From: Demequina soli | GTDB lineage: Bacteria; Actinomycetota; Actinomycetes; Actinomycetales; Demequinaceae | Direction of reading: 5' to 3' | Assembly: GCF_000971195.1 (NCBI RefSeq) | Contig: NZ_BBLZ01000008.1 | Span: 37,747-101,746 of the forward strand | DNA length: 64,000 bases | Shown here: piece by piece, positions 25,164 to 32,753 of the stretch | Layout: each line of letters starts with the position of its first letter | How positions within the stretch are numbered: the stretch's first letter is position 1 | Made by a program: the position numbers and the translations under genes | Notes under the pieces: generated by a model | What the model was told of the DNA's origin: nothing | What the model saw: only the letters and a program-made list of their open reading frames with translations | The model's database searches: none

Positions 25164-25239
25164 GGGCCTCTAGCTCAGTCGGTAGAGCAGCGGACTTTTA
25201 ATCCGTAGGTCGTGGGTTCGAGCCCCACGGGGCCCACCA
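25164..25239 (+). tRNA. tRNA-Lys (anticodon TTT)
   Basis: Complete cloverleaf of 76 nt with encoded CCA. Acceptor GGGCCTC pairs with GGGGCCC, the anticodon loop is CTTTTAA, and the T arm is GTGGG-TTCGAGC-CCCAC. A terminator-like stem follows 4 bp later. Confidence 0.98.
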
Positions 25240-25242
25240 CGA

Positions 25243-25304
25243 CGAGCAGAGCCCCCGAGCGGGGCGAGGGCGCGTGGCCCCGCCCCGGTCGAGGGCTCTG
25301 CTCG
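25243..25304. terminator. Bidirectional terminator between tRNA-Lys and doxX-like gene
   Basis: A 12-bp perfect stem (25243-25254 with 25293-25304) encloses a GC-rich, itself foldable loop. It sits 3 bp past the tRNA and 8 bp past the convergent DoxX stop codon. Confidence 0.65.
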
Positions 25305-25312
25305 AGCGCGGA

Positions 25313-25732
25313 TCAGCCGAGGGAGATCAGCGGCTCCGTGACCGTCAGGCCGAGGTCCGCGGCGCCGGTCGCGAAGAGCAGGAACAGCGCAAGCGCGCCG
25401 CCGATGAGTGCGACGTTCTTGTTGAAGGAGATCTGCTCGGTCTGCTTGGCCTGGGCGTCGCTCTCCTTCCAGTACGCGTGCATGTAGAAGGTGACAGGGA
25501 CGAGGGTCGCCGCGATCAGCAGCGCGCCGATATCGCCGTAGATGCCGAACGCGACCATGAGGGCGCCGAGGCCCATCGTGACGCCCGACGCGATGACGCC
25601 GAAGCGGCCGCCAGGCGCGCCCTTGTACGAGGCGTACTGGGCCATGCCCTGCGAGTTGGCGAGGTGGCCCACGGCCGAGAGCAGGAAGAGGATCGCGACG
25701 AGGATGCGCGCGATGAGGAAGACGGCGGTCAT
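25313..25732 (-). CDS. DoxX family membrane protein
   Basis: A 139-residue protein with four membrane helices. The family opening ARILVAILFLLSAVGHLAN and ASYKGAPGGRFGVIASGVTMGLGALMVAFGIYGDIGALLIAATLVPVTFYMHAYW fit DoxX-like proteins, some of which form thiosulfate or redox complexes in the membrane. The ATG at 25732 is chosen because upstream sequence contains the promoter and operator-like elements. The protein is well conserved in length. Its function here is unknown. Confidence 0.85.
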   Translation of the reverse strand: MTAVFLIARILVAILFLLSAVGHLANSQGMAQYASYKGAPGGRFGVIASGVTMGLGALMVAFGIYGDIGALLIAATLVPVTFYMHAYWKESDAQAKQTEQISFNKNVALIGGALALFLLFATGAADLGLTVTEPLISLG

Positions 25733-25749
25733 GACAAGTCCTTCAGCTA

Positions 25750-25795
25750 GTTGTTGATACAACCAACCGTAGCGGGAAAATAGATGACGCGTCAA
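25750..25795 (-). promoter_or_regulatory. Promoter and operator-like repeats of the DoxX gene
   Basis: On the minus strand TTGACG (25790-25795) and TACGGT (25766-25771) have an 18-bp spacer. The -35 overlaps the palindrome TGACGCGTCA (25785-25794), and GTTGTTGATACAACCAAC (25750-25767) is an imperfect palindrome just downstream of the -10. Two operator-like sites around one promoter suggest tight repression. Confidence 0.5.
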
Positions 25796-25898
25796 CTATG
25801 GGGGGCGGCCCCTAGCGGAGGGGCCCGTCGCGCCCTAGGCTCCGAGGGACGACGGCGGCGACATGCCTGGTCAGACCGCCCGCACGGAGGGGCAGCGC

Positions 25899-26237
25899 AT
25901 GCACGAGACCCGATCGCTCGCCGGCTCGGCCGACGCCCTGGCCGTGCATCTGGACGACGCCATCGCGCGCGGCAGCGTCTCGGCGACGGTCGAGCATAGC
26001 GGCGCCCTGGCGATCGGGGACGCGCGCATGGTGCTGCGCACCTACGAGCGCTACAGCATGACCGGGTCCAACCGCGTCACGCTCTCCGTCAGCATCCTCG
26101 CCGTCGGCGACCGCATGGAGGTCTCGCTCACGACGTCGGGCGGGAGCGAGGCCGTGTTCTTCAAGATCAACAGGTTCGGCGAGAGCGCCTTCATGGAGAA
26201 GGGGCTCCAGGCGCTCGACTCCTTCGCACGACGCTGA
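25899..26237 (+). CDS. DUF6054-like small protein
   Basis: A 112-residue soluble alpha-beta protein. MHETRSLAGSADALAVHLDDAIARGSVSATVEHS, a Tyr-rich centre (TYERYSMTGSNRVTLSVSI) and a helical end containing ESAFMEKGLQALDSFARR resemble the DUF6054 family, whose function is unknown. The ATG at 25899 is preferred over one at 25863 because GGAGGGG lies 6 bp upstream. There is no operon partner. Confidence 0.65.
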   Translation: MHETRSLAGSADALAVHLDDAIARGSVSATVEHSGALAIGDARMVLRTYERYSMTGSNRVTLSVSILAVGDRMEVSLTTSGGSEAVFFKINRFGESAFMEKGLQALDSFARR

Positions 26238-26267
26238 CGCGCGCCAGCCGGCGCCAGGCCCCGGACG

Positions 26268-26624
26268 TCAGTCCTCCGCCTCCCGCGGCGTCATGTACCA
26301 CTCGACGAACCGCGAGGCGCGGCCGTCGGGAGCGAACCACACCTCCCAGAGGTTCGTGTAGCTCGCGTGGCCGGGGTAGTCGACGGTGCCCCGGATGATC
26401 GCCAGGTCGTCGCGCTCGATGAGGACCGCGAGCGCGTGCACCGCCTCGGTCGGCTCGGGCTCGGCCCACATCGCGACGATCGCGTCGATGCCGCGGGTCG
26501 GCTCCGCGTCGTTGGGACGGAACCAGTACTCGGCGTCGTCGGTGAAGATCGCCCTGACATCGGCCTCGTCCTTCGACGCCCACGCCTTGACGTAGCCGTC
26601 CAGCCAGTCGCTTCCTCGGGTCAT
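26268..26624 (-). CDS. SnoaL-like / NTF2-fold protein
   Basis: A 118-residue single-domain protein of the NTF2-like superfamily, used both as enzymes (cyclases, isomerases) and binding proteins. Typical features: WLDGYVKAWASKDEADVRAIFTDDAEYWFRP at the start, DAIVAMW, and VDYPGHASYTNLWEVWFAPDGRASRFVEWYMTP. A pocket of Trp, Tyr and Asp residues is evident, but the active site cannot be assigned. It lies downstream of the sigma factor gene pair on the same strand, separated by 49 bp. Confidence 0.75.
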   Translation of the reverse strand: MTRGSDWLDGYVKAWASKDEADVRAIFTDDAEYWFRPNDAEPTRGIDAIVAMWAEPEPTEAVHALAVLIERDDLAIIRGTVDYPGHASYTNLWEVWFAPDGRASRFVEWYMTPREAED

Positions 26625-26673
26625 CCCTCGTGTCTACCCGAGCGCCTGGTGGCCCGCAACGCGGGCGCCCCTC

Positions 26674-27792
26674 CTAGCCGGCCGCCACGTCGCACCGGTC
26701 GAGGGACGCTCCCGCCTCCGTGCGGAGCGCCTCGACCACCGCGCGCGTCAGGTCGAACACCGCGGCGTCGGCCGGCGAGGCGCGCACGGTGAGGTACGCG
26801 TCGTCCCCCACCGGGCACTGGATCGCGTCACCGCTGCCGTCCGCGAGGCGGAAGTACAGCGAGCCGTCCCGCAGGGCCGCGAGGTCCGGCTCGACGGCCT
26901 GCCCCTCCGGGGACGTCACCGTTCGCGTGAGCGCCGGATCAGCGACGGCGCTGAGCGTCACGGTCATCATCGCGCCGGGGTCGCGAGAGGGGTCCTCGAG
27001 GTACGCCGCGTACGCGTCCGCGTCGCGGTACAGCAGCACGGGCCCGAGCGCGCCCGGGGCCGTCGAACTGTCGCCGTACGCGAAGCCTCCAACCGCGAGC
27101 AGCCTCAGGGCCGGGTGGTGCAGGCCCGCGGCGACGGCCTGCGTGCCCGGCGAGAACGTCGAGAGGTCGACCGGCGCGGCGTCGTCGACCTGATCCGGGA
27201 TCCGGTCCACCTCGAGCAGCTCTCGCGTGGCCGCATCGACGACGATCCAGCGGTCCGCCGGCCAGGCCGCGTCAGGGTCGGGCACGAGGAAGTCGGGTCC
27301 CAGGTCGCGCCAGGCATCCATGTCCGGCCCGTCGACCCGGTAGTACGCCTCCACCATCGTGTCGTCGCGCGTGTTGATGAGGACCGTGTTGGGGTGCGCG
27401 AGCAGCTCCGCGGGCCACTCGTCGCACGGCGCCACGGGCGTGCTGTTCCACGAGCTCTCCATGCCGCCCCACATCCCGACCGCCTTGCCCGGGATCACGG
27501 TCGCGGGCGCGCACGCGGCCGGGTCGGAGGCGGCGGAGGCCGACGGCGACGGAGACGCCGACGCGCCCGGCGTCGGGGACGCGACCGCGGGCGCGACACC
27601 GTCCGGGCGGGACTGCGTCAGGCCCACGACGGCGAGCACGCCGACCACCGCGGCGACGGCACCCACCACGGATGCCCGGCCGCGCCGGTAGCGGGCGACC
27701 CGCGCCTCGGCGAGGGTGCGCGCGGTCGCGAGCGCCGCATCGTCCGCCGCGGCTCTCGCCATGGCCTCGAGGTCGTGAAGCGTGCGGCTCAT
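26674..27792 (-). CDS. Membrane-anchored partner of the sigma factor (putative anti-sigma/sensor protein)
   Basis: A 372-residue single-pass membrane protein. Residues 1-40 are cytoplasmic and helical (AAADDAALATARTLAEARVARYRRGR), residues 41-58 form the membrane helix, then a Pro/Ala/Ser linker and a ~300-residue extracytoplasmic domain with four cysteines that could form disulfides (CAPATV, PCDEWP, QCPVGD, RCDVAAG). It overlaps the upstream sigma factor gene by 4 bp, the classic arrangement of a sigma factor with its regulator. There is no recognised zinc anti-sigma motif (HxxxCxxC), so an anti-sigma role is inferred from context. Confidence 0.7.
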   Translation of the reverse strand: MSRTLHDLEAMARAAADDAALATARTLAEARVARYRRGRASVVGAVAAVVGVLAVVGLTQSRPDGVAPAVASPTPGASASPSPSASAASDPAACAPATVIPGKAVGMWGGMESSWNSTPVAPCDEWPAELLAHPNTVLINTRDDTMVEAYYRVDGPDMDAWRDLGPDFLVPDPDAAWPADRWIVVDAATRELLEVDRIPDQVDDAAPVDLSTFSPGTQAVAAGLHHPALRLLAVGGFAYGDSSTAPGALGPVLLYRDADAYAAYLEDPSRDPGAMMTVTLSAVADPALTRTVTSPEGQAVEPDLAALRDGSLYFRLADGSGDAIQCPVGDDAYLTVRASPADAAVFDLTRAVVEALRTEAGASLDRCDVAAG

Positions 27793-28349
27793 CGGGCACC
27801 TCCCGGCCGGGCGTCGACCTGCACGGTCTCCTCGCCCTCCAGATCGACGTCGGGGAGGACGGCGCGCAGCTTCACGACGCCGTCGGACAGGTAGCGCTTG
27901 ACGGTGCCGGTCGCGAGCCCGAGGGTCGCGGCGACGTCGGCGACCGGCAGGCCCTCGAGGTGGCGCAGCACGACGCACGCGCGCTCGCGCGGCGACAGGG
28001 TGAGGAGCGCGGCGTGCAGGTCGAGGGCCTCGTCGACGCGCGGGCCGTGGTCGCCGACGACGGCCGCCCCTCGCGCCCGCAGCTCGTCCGCGTCCGCGGC
28101 GACCACGCGGGGGCGGGCCGCCGCGCGCCTCCCCCGGTCGATGAACCCCGTCGCGATCGCCCGCCTGACGTACGCCTGCGCGGCCTCGACGCTGCGCAGC
28201 GCCCGCGCCGTGCGGAACGTGCGGACCAGCGCGTCCTGGAGCAGGTCCTCGGCCTCCTCGCGGCTTCCCGTCAGGACGTACGCATACCCGTACAGCGCGC
28301 GCCCGCGCTCGCGCACCAGCGCGTCGAGCGTGCCTCTCCAGTCGCTCAC
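27789..28349 (-). CDS. ECF-type RNA polymerase sigma factor (SigE family)
   Basis: Sigma factor of 186 residues. Region 2 is ALVRERGRALYGYAYVLTGSREEAEDLLQDALVRTFRTARALRSVEAAQAYVRRAIATGFID; region 4 is ALLTLSPRERACVVLRHLEGLPVADVAATLGLATGTVKRYLSDGVVKLRAVL. The pattern fits the actinobacterial SigE70-like ECF group. The GTG at 28349 is the likely start; an in-frame ATG at 28388 is possible. It overlaps the membrane-partner gene by 4 bp. The inducing signal is unknown. Confidence 0.9.
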   Translation of the reverse strand: MSDWRGTLDALVRERGRALYGYAYVLTGSREEAEDLLQDALVRTFRTARALRSVEAAQAYVRRAIATGFIDRGRRAAARPRVVAADADELRARGAAVVGDHGPRVDEALDLHAALLTLSPRERACVVLRHLEGLPVADVAATLGLATGTVKRYLSDGVVKLRAVLPDVDLEGEETVQVDARPGGAR

Positions 28350-28496
28350 GCGGCCGTCCCCCCTGTGCTCATGCCAGCCAAGACGCATCGAGACCGGCCC
28401 CGGTTGGGGGCGGGCGGACGATGCGGCGGCGGGCCTGTCGCCCATCCTCGCGGCGGCGTGCACGGGAGCCGGCGACGGCGCGCGGACCGCGCCCGT
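28350..28496. other. Intergenic region with GACGATGCG motif
   Basis: About 150 bp between the sigma factor gene and the next minus-strand gene. It contains the motif at 28417-28425 and a GC-rich stretch without a clear promoter. Confidence 0.5.
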
Positions 28497-29069
28497 TCAA
28501 CCCTCGCCGTCGCGCCGCACCAGGTAGCGCAGCAGCACCGCGCCGCGCGGGAACGCGCGGTGCTCGACCAGCTCGAGGTCGAGCCGCAGCCCCGCGGGCA
28601 GGGCGCGCGTGCCGCCGCCGACGATCACCGGCACCACGGCCAGCACGATCTCGTCGACCAGCCCGGCCTCGAGCGCTCGCGCCGCGAGCGTCGCGCCGCC
28701 GATCGACAGGTCGCGCTCCGACGTGTCCTTGAGCGCCGCGACCTCGGCGGCGTCGAAGCGGTCGAGGACGCGCGCGCGAGGCATGCCCGGCTCGGCGATC
28801 GTGCGGGAGTAGACGATGGTGTCCGTGTCGATCCACGCCTCCGCGAACCGCCTCATGAGGGGCGGGATGGCGGGGTCGGCGTAGAAGTCGTGCCAGACGG
28901 CCATGGTCTCGTGGAGGCGCCTGCCGTACAGGTGGGTGCCGGTCGAGCGCTCGAGCCCGGCGAAGAAGTCGTGCAGCTCGGGGTCCGGCTCCGACCAGTC
29001 GAAGTCGCCGTTCGCGTCGTTGATGTAGCCGTCGAGCGAGCAGTTGATGGCGTAGATCAGCCGGGCCAT
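28497..29069 (-). CDS. Dihydrofolate reductase-family protein (RibD C-terminal type)
   Basis: A 190-residue NADPH-binding reductase-like protein of the RibD_C/YwjB group. MARLIYAINCSLDGYINDANGDFDWSEPDPELHDF is the standard opening of this family, followed by a glycine-rich cofactor loop in ERDLSIGGATLAARALEAGLVDEIVLAVVPVIVGGGTRALP. It is not a folate-pathway DHFR. The substrate is unknown. TACCGT lies 5 nt before the ATG, suggesting leaderless transcription. Confidence 0.87.
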   Translation of the reverse strand: MARLIYAINCSLDGYINDANGDFDWSEPDPELHDFFAGLERSTGTHLYGRRLHETMAVWHDFYADPAIPPLMRRFAEAWIDTDTIVYSRTIAEPGMPRARVLDRFDAAEVAALKDTSERDLSIGGATLAARALEAGLVDEIVLAVVPVIVGGGTRALPAGLRLDLELVEHRAFPRGAVLLRYLVRRDGEG

Positions 29070-29140
29070 GGTTCACGGTACGCCCGCAGAAGGCGACGCG
29101 CCCGGCCACCCGCACCGGCGCATCGTCCTAGGGTGGGCTC

Positions 29141-29989
29141 ATGACCCTCCCTCACCTCACGCTCAACGACGGCCACACCCTGCCCACGGTCGGCTTCGGC
29201 ACGTACCCCCTGGTAGGCGACGAGGGCGGCCGCGCCATCCTGTCGGCGCTGGAGAACGGCTACCGGCTGCTCGACTCCGCCGTGAACTACGAGAACGAGG
29301 GCGTGGTCGGGCGCGCGCTGCGCGACTTCCTGCGCGAGTCCGGCGTGCCGCGCCACGAGGTCACGGTCCAGACCAAGCTGCCCGGCCGCCACCACGCGTA
29401 CGACCGCGCGATCGCGTCGGGAGAGGAGTCGCGCGCGCGGCTCGGCGTGGACCGCATCGACGTGATGCTCATCCACTGGCCCAACCCGATCACCGGCCTC
29501 TACAAGGAGGCGTGGCGCGCGCTCGTCGAGCTGCGTGAGCGCGGGGTGGTGCGCTCCATCGGCGTCTCGAACTTCAACGAGCGCCTGCTCGACGAGATCA
29601 TCGCCGACACCGGCGTCACCCCGGCGATCAACCAGGTCGAGCTGCACCCCTACTTCCCGCAGGCCGCCCTGCTGGAGAAGCACGCGGAGCTGGGGATCGT
29701 GACCCAGGCGTGGAGCCCGCTGGGCAAGCGTCAGGCGCCGTACGGCGAGCCGGTCGTGGTCGCCGCGGCCGAGCGCCTGGGGGTCACGCCCGCCCAGGTG
29801 ATCCTGCGCTGGCACCTCGAGCGGGGCTCGCTGCCGCTGCCGAAGTCGGCGACACCGTCCCGCCAGGTGGAGAACCTGTCCGTGGCGGACTTCTCGCTGC
29901 TGCACGGGGAGGTCGAGGCGATCACCGCGCTCGGGCGCCCTGACGGCCGTCTCTTCGACGGCGACCCGGAGCGGCACGAGGAGATGTAG
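29141..29989 (+). CDS. Aldo/keto reductase
   Basis: NADPH-dependent carbonyl reductase of 282 residues, AKR5-like. The catalytic tetrad is complete: Asp45 and Tyr50 (LLDSAVNYENEG), Lys79 (VQTKLPG) and His112 (LIHWPNP). The conserved IGVSNFNERLLDEII, NQVELHPYFPQ and the C-terminal KSATPSRQVENL cofactor motif are all present. The ATG is 6 nt after TAGGGT, so it is probably leaderless; a GACGATGCG-type motif (29119-29127) abuts the box. The physiological substrate (2,5-diketogluconate or another aldehyde) cannot be assigned. Confidence 0.95.
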   Translation: MTLPHLTLNDGHTLPTVGFGTYPLVGDEGGRAILSALENGYRLLDSAVNYENEGVVGRALRDFLRESGVPRHEVTVQTKLPGRHHAYDRAIASGEESRARLGVDRIDVMLIHWPNPITGLYKEAWRALVELRERGVVRSIGVSNFNERLLDEIIADTGVTPAINQVELHPYFPQAALLEKHAELGIVTQAWSPLGKRQAPYGEPVVVAAAERLGVTPAQVILRWHLERGSLPLPKSATPSRQVENLSVADFSLLHGEVEAITALGRPDGRLFDGDPERHEEM

Positions 29990-30016
29990 AAGGGACGATG
30001 CGCGCCGGGCTCTCGG

Positions 30017-30793
30017 TCAGGCGCGCACGTCCTGCTCCGCCTCCATCCGCGCGTTGAACTCGCGCTTGGAGGACTGCCAGCCGTCCTCGTTCATGCCGGT
30101 GCGCCAGTAGCCCGAGATCGAGACGTTCTCGCGCGGGATGTTCAACATGTTGAACAAGTGGCGACGCAGGGGCTTGACCATGTCCGCGTTGCCGTGGACG
30201 AAGGCCTCGACCGTGCCGTCCGGAAGCTCCGCGTCGACGACGGCGCGCGTGAGCGCCTCGCCGTAGCCGTCACCCGGGCCGCGGTGGATCCAGCGCACGG
30301 TCGTCGCGGAGGTGAGCGGCAGCGCCTGCTGCTCCGCCGCGGAGGCGACCTCGAGGTAGACCTCGACGCGCGCATCGTCCCTGGTGCTCGCGAGCGCCTC
30401 GAGCGCGGCCGCGATCGCGGGCAGCGCGGACTCGTCGCCGACGAGCAGGTGGACGTCCGCCGTGGGGCTCGGCGCCCACGCGCCGCCGGGGCCCACGAAG
30501 CCGAGCGTGTCGCCCGGCTGCGCGGCGGCAGCCCAGGGGCCCGCGAGGCCCTCGTCGCCGTGGATGACGAAGTCGATCGCGAGCTCCCGTGCACTCATGT
30601 CGAGGCTGCGGATCGTATAGGTGCGCGCCACCTCGCCGAACCTGAGCTTCACGTAGCGGTCCGTGAACGTGAGCGCGGGAAGCTCATCGAGGTCGGAACC
30701 CGTGAGGACCACGCGGACCATGCTCGGCGCGATGCGCTCGGTGCGAGTCACCGTGAGGGTGCGGGTCGGGCGCACAGGTCGGGGATCAGCCAT
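30017..30793 (-). CDS. Siderophore-interacting FAD-binding protein (ferric-siderophore reductase type)
   Basis: Cytoplasmic flavoprotein of the SIP family, 258 residues. An N-terminal FAD domain carries the RTYTIRSLD motif (R-x-Y-[ST]) and FVIHGDEGLAGPWAAAAQPGD; the C-terminal NAD(P)-binding domain begins HLLVGDESALPAIAAALE and ends VSISGYWRTGMNEDGW, all typical. Members release iron from imported siderophores by reduction. The ATG at 30793 follows TACGAT by 6 nt. No iron uptake genes are adjacent in this window, so its siderophore is unknown. Confidence 0.93.
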   Translation of the reverse strand: MADPRPVRPTRTLTVTRTERIAPSMVRVVLTGSDLDELPALTFTDRYVKLRFGEVARTYTIRSLDMSARELAIDFVIHGDEGLAGPWAAAAQPGDTLGFVGPGGAWAPSPTADVHLLVGDESALPAIAAALEALASTRDDARVEVYLEVASAAEQQALPLTSATTVRWIHRGPGDGYGEALTRAVVDAELPDGTVEAFVHGNADMVKPLRRHLFNMLNIPRENVSISGYWRTGMNEDGWQSSKREFNARMEAEQDVRA

Positions 30794-30908
30794 CCCTGCA
30801 TCGTAGGGGGAGTCACACAGGATGGCGTCATGCCTGATAAAGCCGCCCTCCCGAGTTCTCCACACCCCTTTTGTCGGGAATGTCGGACCCCTCTGGTGTG
30901 ATGGTCGC

Positions 30909-32471
30909 ATGGATGCACCGCACCTGTTCGACGACCTACCCGGCGGCTCTGGCGCCGGGTTCGCGTCGGCGTGCGTGGATGCCCGGGTGGCGGTGGGGAC
31001 GATGCGCTCGTTGGCTTCGGTGGGCGGCTCGCCGGATGCGGTGGAGCGGTTGGATGCGGCGGCGCAGGTCGCGCACGAGATGGACCTGGTCCTCGCGCGG
31101 ACGGCCCGGGATATCGAGGTCCAGTCGGATGTGCCCGGTGGTGGGCTGGCGAAGCATCACGGGTTCCGTTCCGCGGCGGACCTGGTCGCCTCCCGCATGG
31201 GCACTCACAAGGCTGAGGCTGTCCGGCTGCTCGAGGTCGGACGGGCGCTGGAGGAGAGGGAGAACGGCAGCAGGCCCAAGCCCGACCCGGGTCCCGATGA
31301 GCCGGATCCTGACGATCTCGATGATCCCGACGACGACCCCACTCCCGACGACCCCACTCCTGACGACCCGGAGGACGAGGACCAGGACCGCGGCAAGGAC
31401 GGCCCTCAGCCCGCTCCGCAAGCGGGGTACCGCGCCATCGTGACCGAGGCTCTCGACGCTGGGCTGATCTCCGCGGATTGTGGGTCGCAGATCCTCATCA
31501 TGCTCGACAGCCTGTCCGAGGACGTGACGGCTGCGGCGAAGGAGGAGGCCGCGGCCGACCTGGTCAGGCGTGCCCAGGGTTTGGATTCGGGCAAGTTCGC
31601 CACCATCGTGCGTCGTTTCAAGGCCGCCCTCGACGTGGAGCAGCACGAGCGCACCCTGGCCCAGAAGCGTCAGGAGCGGTATCTGAAGATCTGGAACAAC
31701 GGTGACGGCATGGTCGAGCTCCACGGCGTGCTCGATTCCGAGACCGCCGCACCCTTGCAGGCGGCGTTGAGCAAGCGCGTCGGTGACGCGATCCACGCCT
31801 GCCGCAGCATCCCCGGCGAGGACGTCCGCACCACCGACCAGATGCGTGCCGACGCCCTCGCGGACCTGGCCCGCCACGCGTTGGGTTGTGAGACCACGAC
31901 CGCGCTGTTCGGCACCACCACCGTCGTCGTCCGCGCCACCGCGGCGGACCTCGAGGCTGGGACGGGGCTCGGCGAGGTCGACGGCTGTGCCACACCCATC
32001 GGGATGAGCATCGCGCTGCGCATGGCCGCCACCGCGATCATCCGGCCGGCACTGTTGGGCAACAAGGGCGAGCTGCTCAAGCTCGGACACCGCATCTACC
32101 CGTTCTCACGCGCCCAACGCATCGCGCTCGGTGAGCGTGACGGCGGCTGTGCGAAGTGCGGAGCCCCTCCGGCATCGGCGGAGGCCCACCACATCATCTT
32201 CTGGTCCCGAGGCGGCCCCACGAATCTCAGCAACGGAGCACTTCTTTGCTCCCACTGTCACCACGTCATCCATGATCAAGGCTGGCAGATCCGCGCCACC
32301 GACACCGAGATCTGGTTCATCCCACCCGCATCAGTCGACCCCCAGCGCACCCCCTGGCAAGGCGGCCGAGCACGCTTCGGCACCCCCCGACCCTGGAACA
32401 AGAAGGTCACCACGGACGGCGGCAACGGCCACGCGTCCGGGACCCCCGGCACCCCGCCCACACCCGAATAG
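30909..32471 (+). CDS. DUF222 / HNH endonuclease-domain protein
   Basis: A 520-residue actinobacterial DUF222 (13E12-repeat) protein. The N-terminal DUF222 region spans roughly residues 1-110 and continues after an acidic low-complexity insert (DPDDLDDPDDDPTPDDPTPD and similar, residues ~125-155). The C-terminal HNH domain has two CxxC pairs (CAKC, CSHC) and the HHI...N...H core (EAHHIIFWSRGGPTNLSNGALLC..CHHVIHD). It could be a nuclease, but the cellular role of the family is unknown and copies are mobile and multi-copy in many genomes. Codon use is more relaxed and the GC visibly lower than in the neighbours, suggesting transfer. Confidence 0.9.
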   Translation: MDAPHLFDDLPGGSGAGFASACVDARVAVGTMRSLASVGGSPDAVERLDAAAQVAHEMDLVLARTARDIEVQSDVPGGGLAKHHGFRSAADLVASRMGTHKAEAVRLLEVGRALEERENGSRPKPDPGPDEPDPDDLDDPDDDPTPDDPTPDDPEDEDQDRGKDGPQPAPQAGYRAIVTEALDAGLISADCGSQILIMLDSLSEDVTAAAKEEAAADLVRRAQGLDSGKFATIVRRFKAALDVEQHERTLAQKRQERYLKIWNNGDGMVELHGVLDSETAAPLQAALSKRVGDAIHACRSIPGEDVRTTDQMRADALADLARHALGCETTTALFGTTTVVVRATAADLEAGTGLGEVDGCATPIGMSIALRMAATAIIRPALLGNKGELLKLGHRIYPFSRAQRIALGERDGGCAKCGAPPASAEAHHIIFWSRGGPTNLSNGALLCSHCHHVIHDQGWQIRATDTEIWFIPPASVDPQRTPWQGGRARFGTPRPWNKKVTTDGGNGHASGTPGTPPTPE

Positions 32472-32482
32472 CTCACCCGCCC

Positions 32483-32512
32483 CGCGGCGCCACCCACCCA
32501 GGCGGCGCCGCG
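32483..32512. terminator. Terminator of the DUF222/HNH gene
   Basis: A 9-bp perfect stem (32483-32491 with 32504-32512) with a 12-nt loop lies 12 bp past the stop codon. The rest of the ~280-bp gap up to the beta-glucosidase gene shows only a TAGGAT box (32701-32706), the probable -10 of that gene. Confidence 0.55.
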
Positions 32513-32753
32513 TATGCGCGTCCGGACACCTCCGATCCACACCCCGACGAGCGCGCGGGCACCGTCTCGCGGCGCGCGGCCACCACCACCGCCGGCCTCC
32601 ACGCCTGGAGTGCCGACCCGCGTGACCCGACCCCGGCATCGTTCCGCGAACCACCAGGTACACGCGCGCAAGGTCCCGCGTCCGGCCTCACCCGCGCCGA
32701 TAGGATGGGACCACCGACGAAGCCGTCCCCCACTCTCCTGACCGAGGACCCTC

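Noticed and set aside
31300-31400. CRISPR-like tandem repeats
   Set aside because: The repeats are in-frame Asp/Pro codons within the DUF222 protein, with no spacers of constant length.
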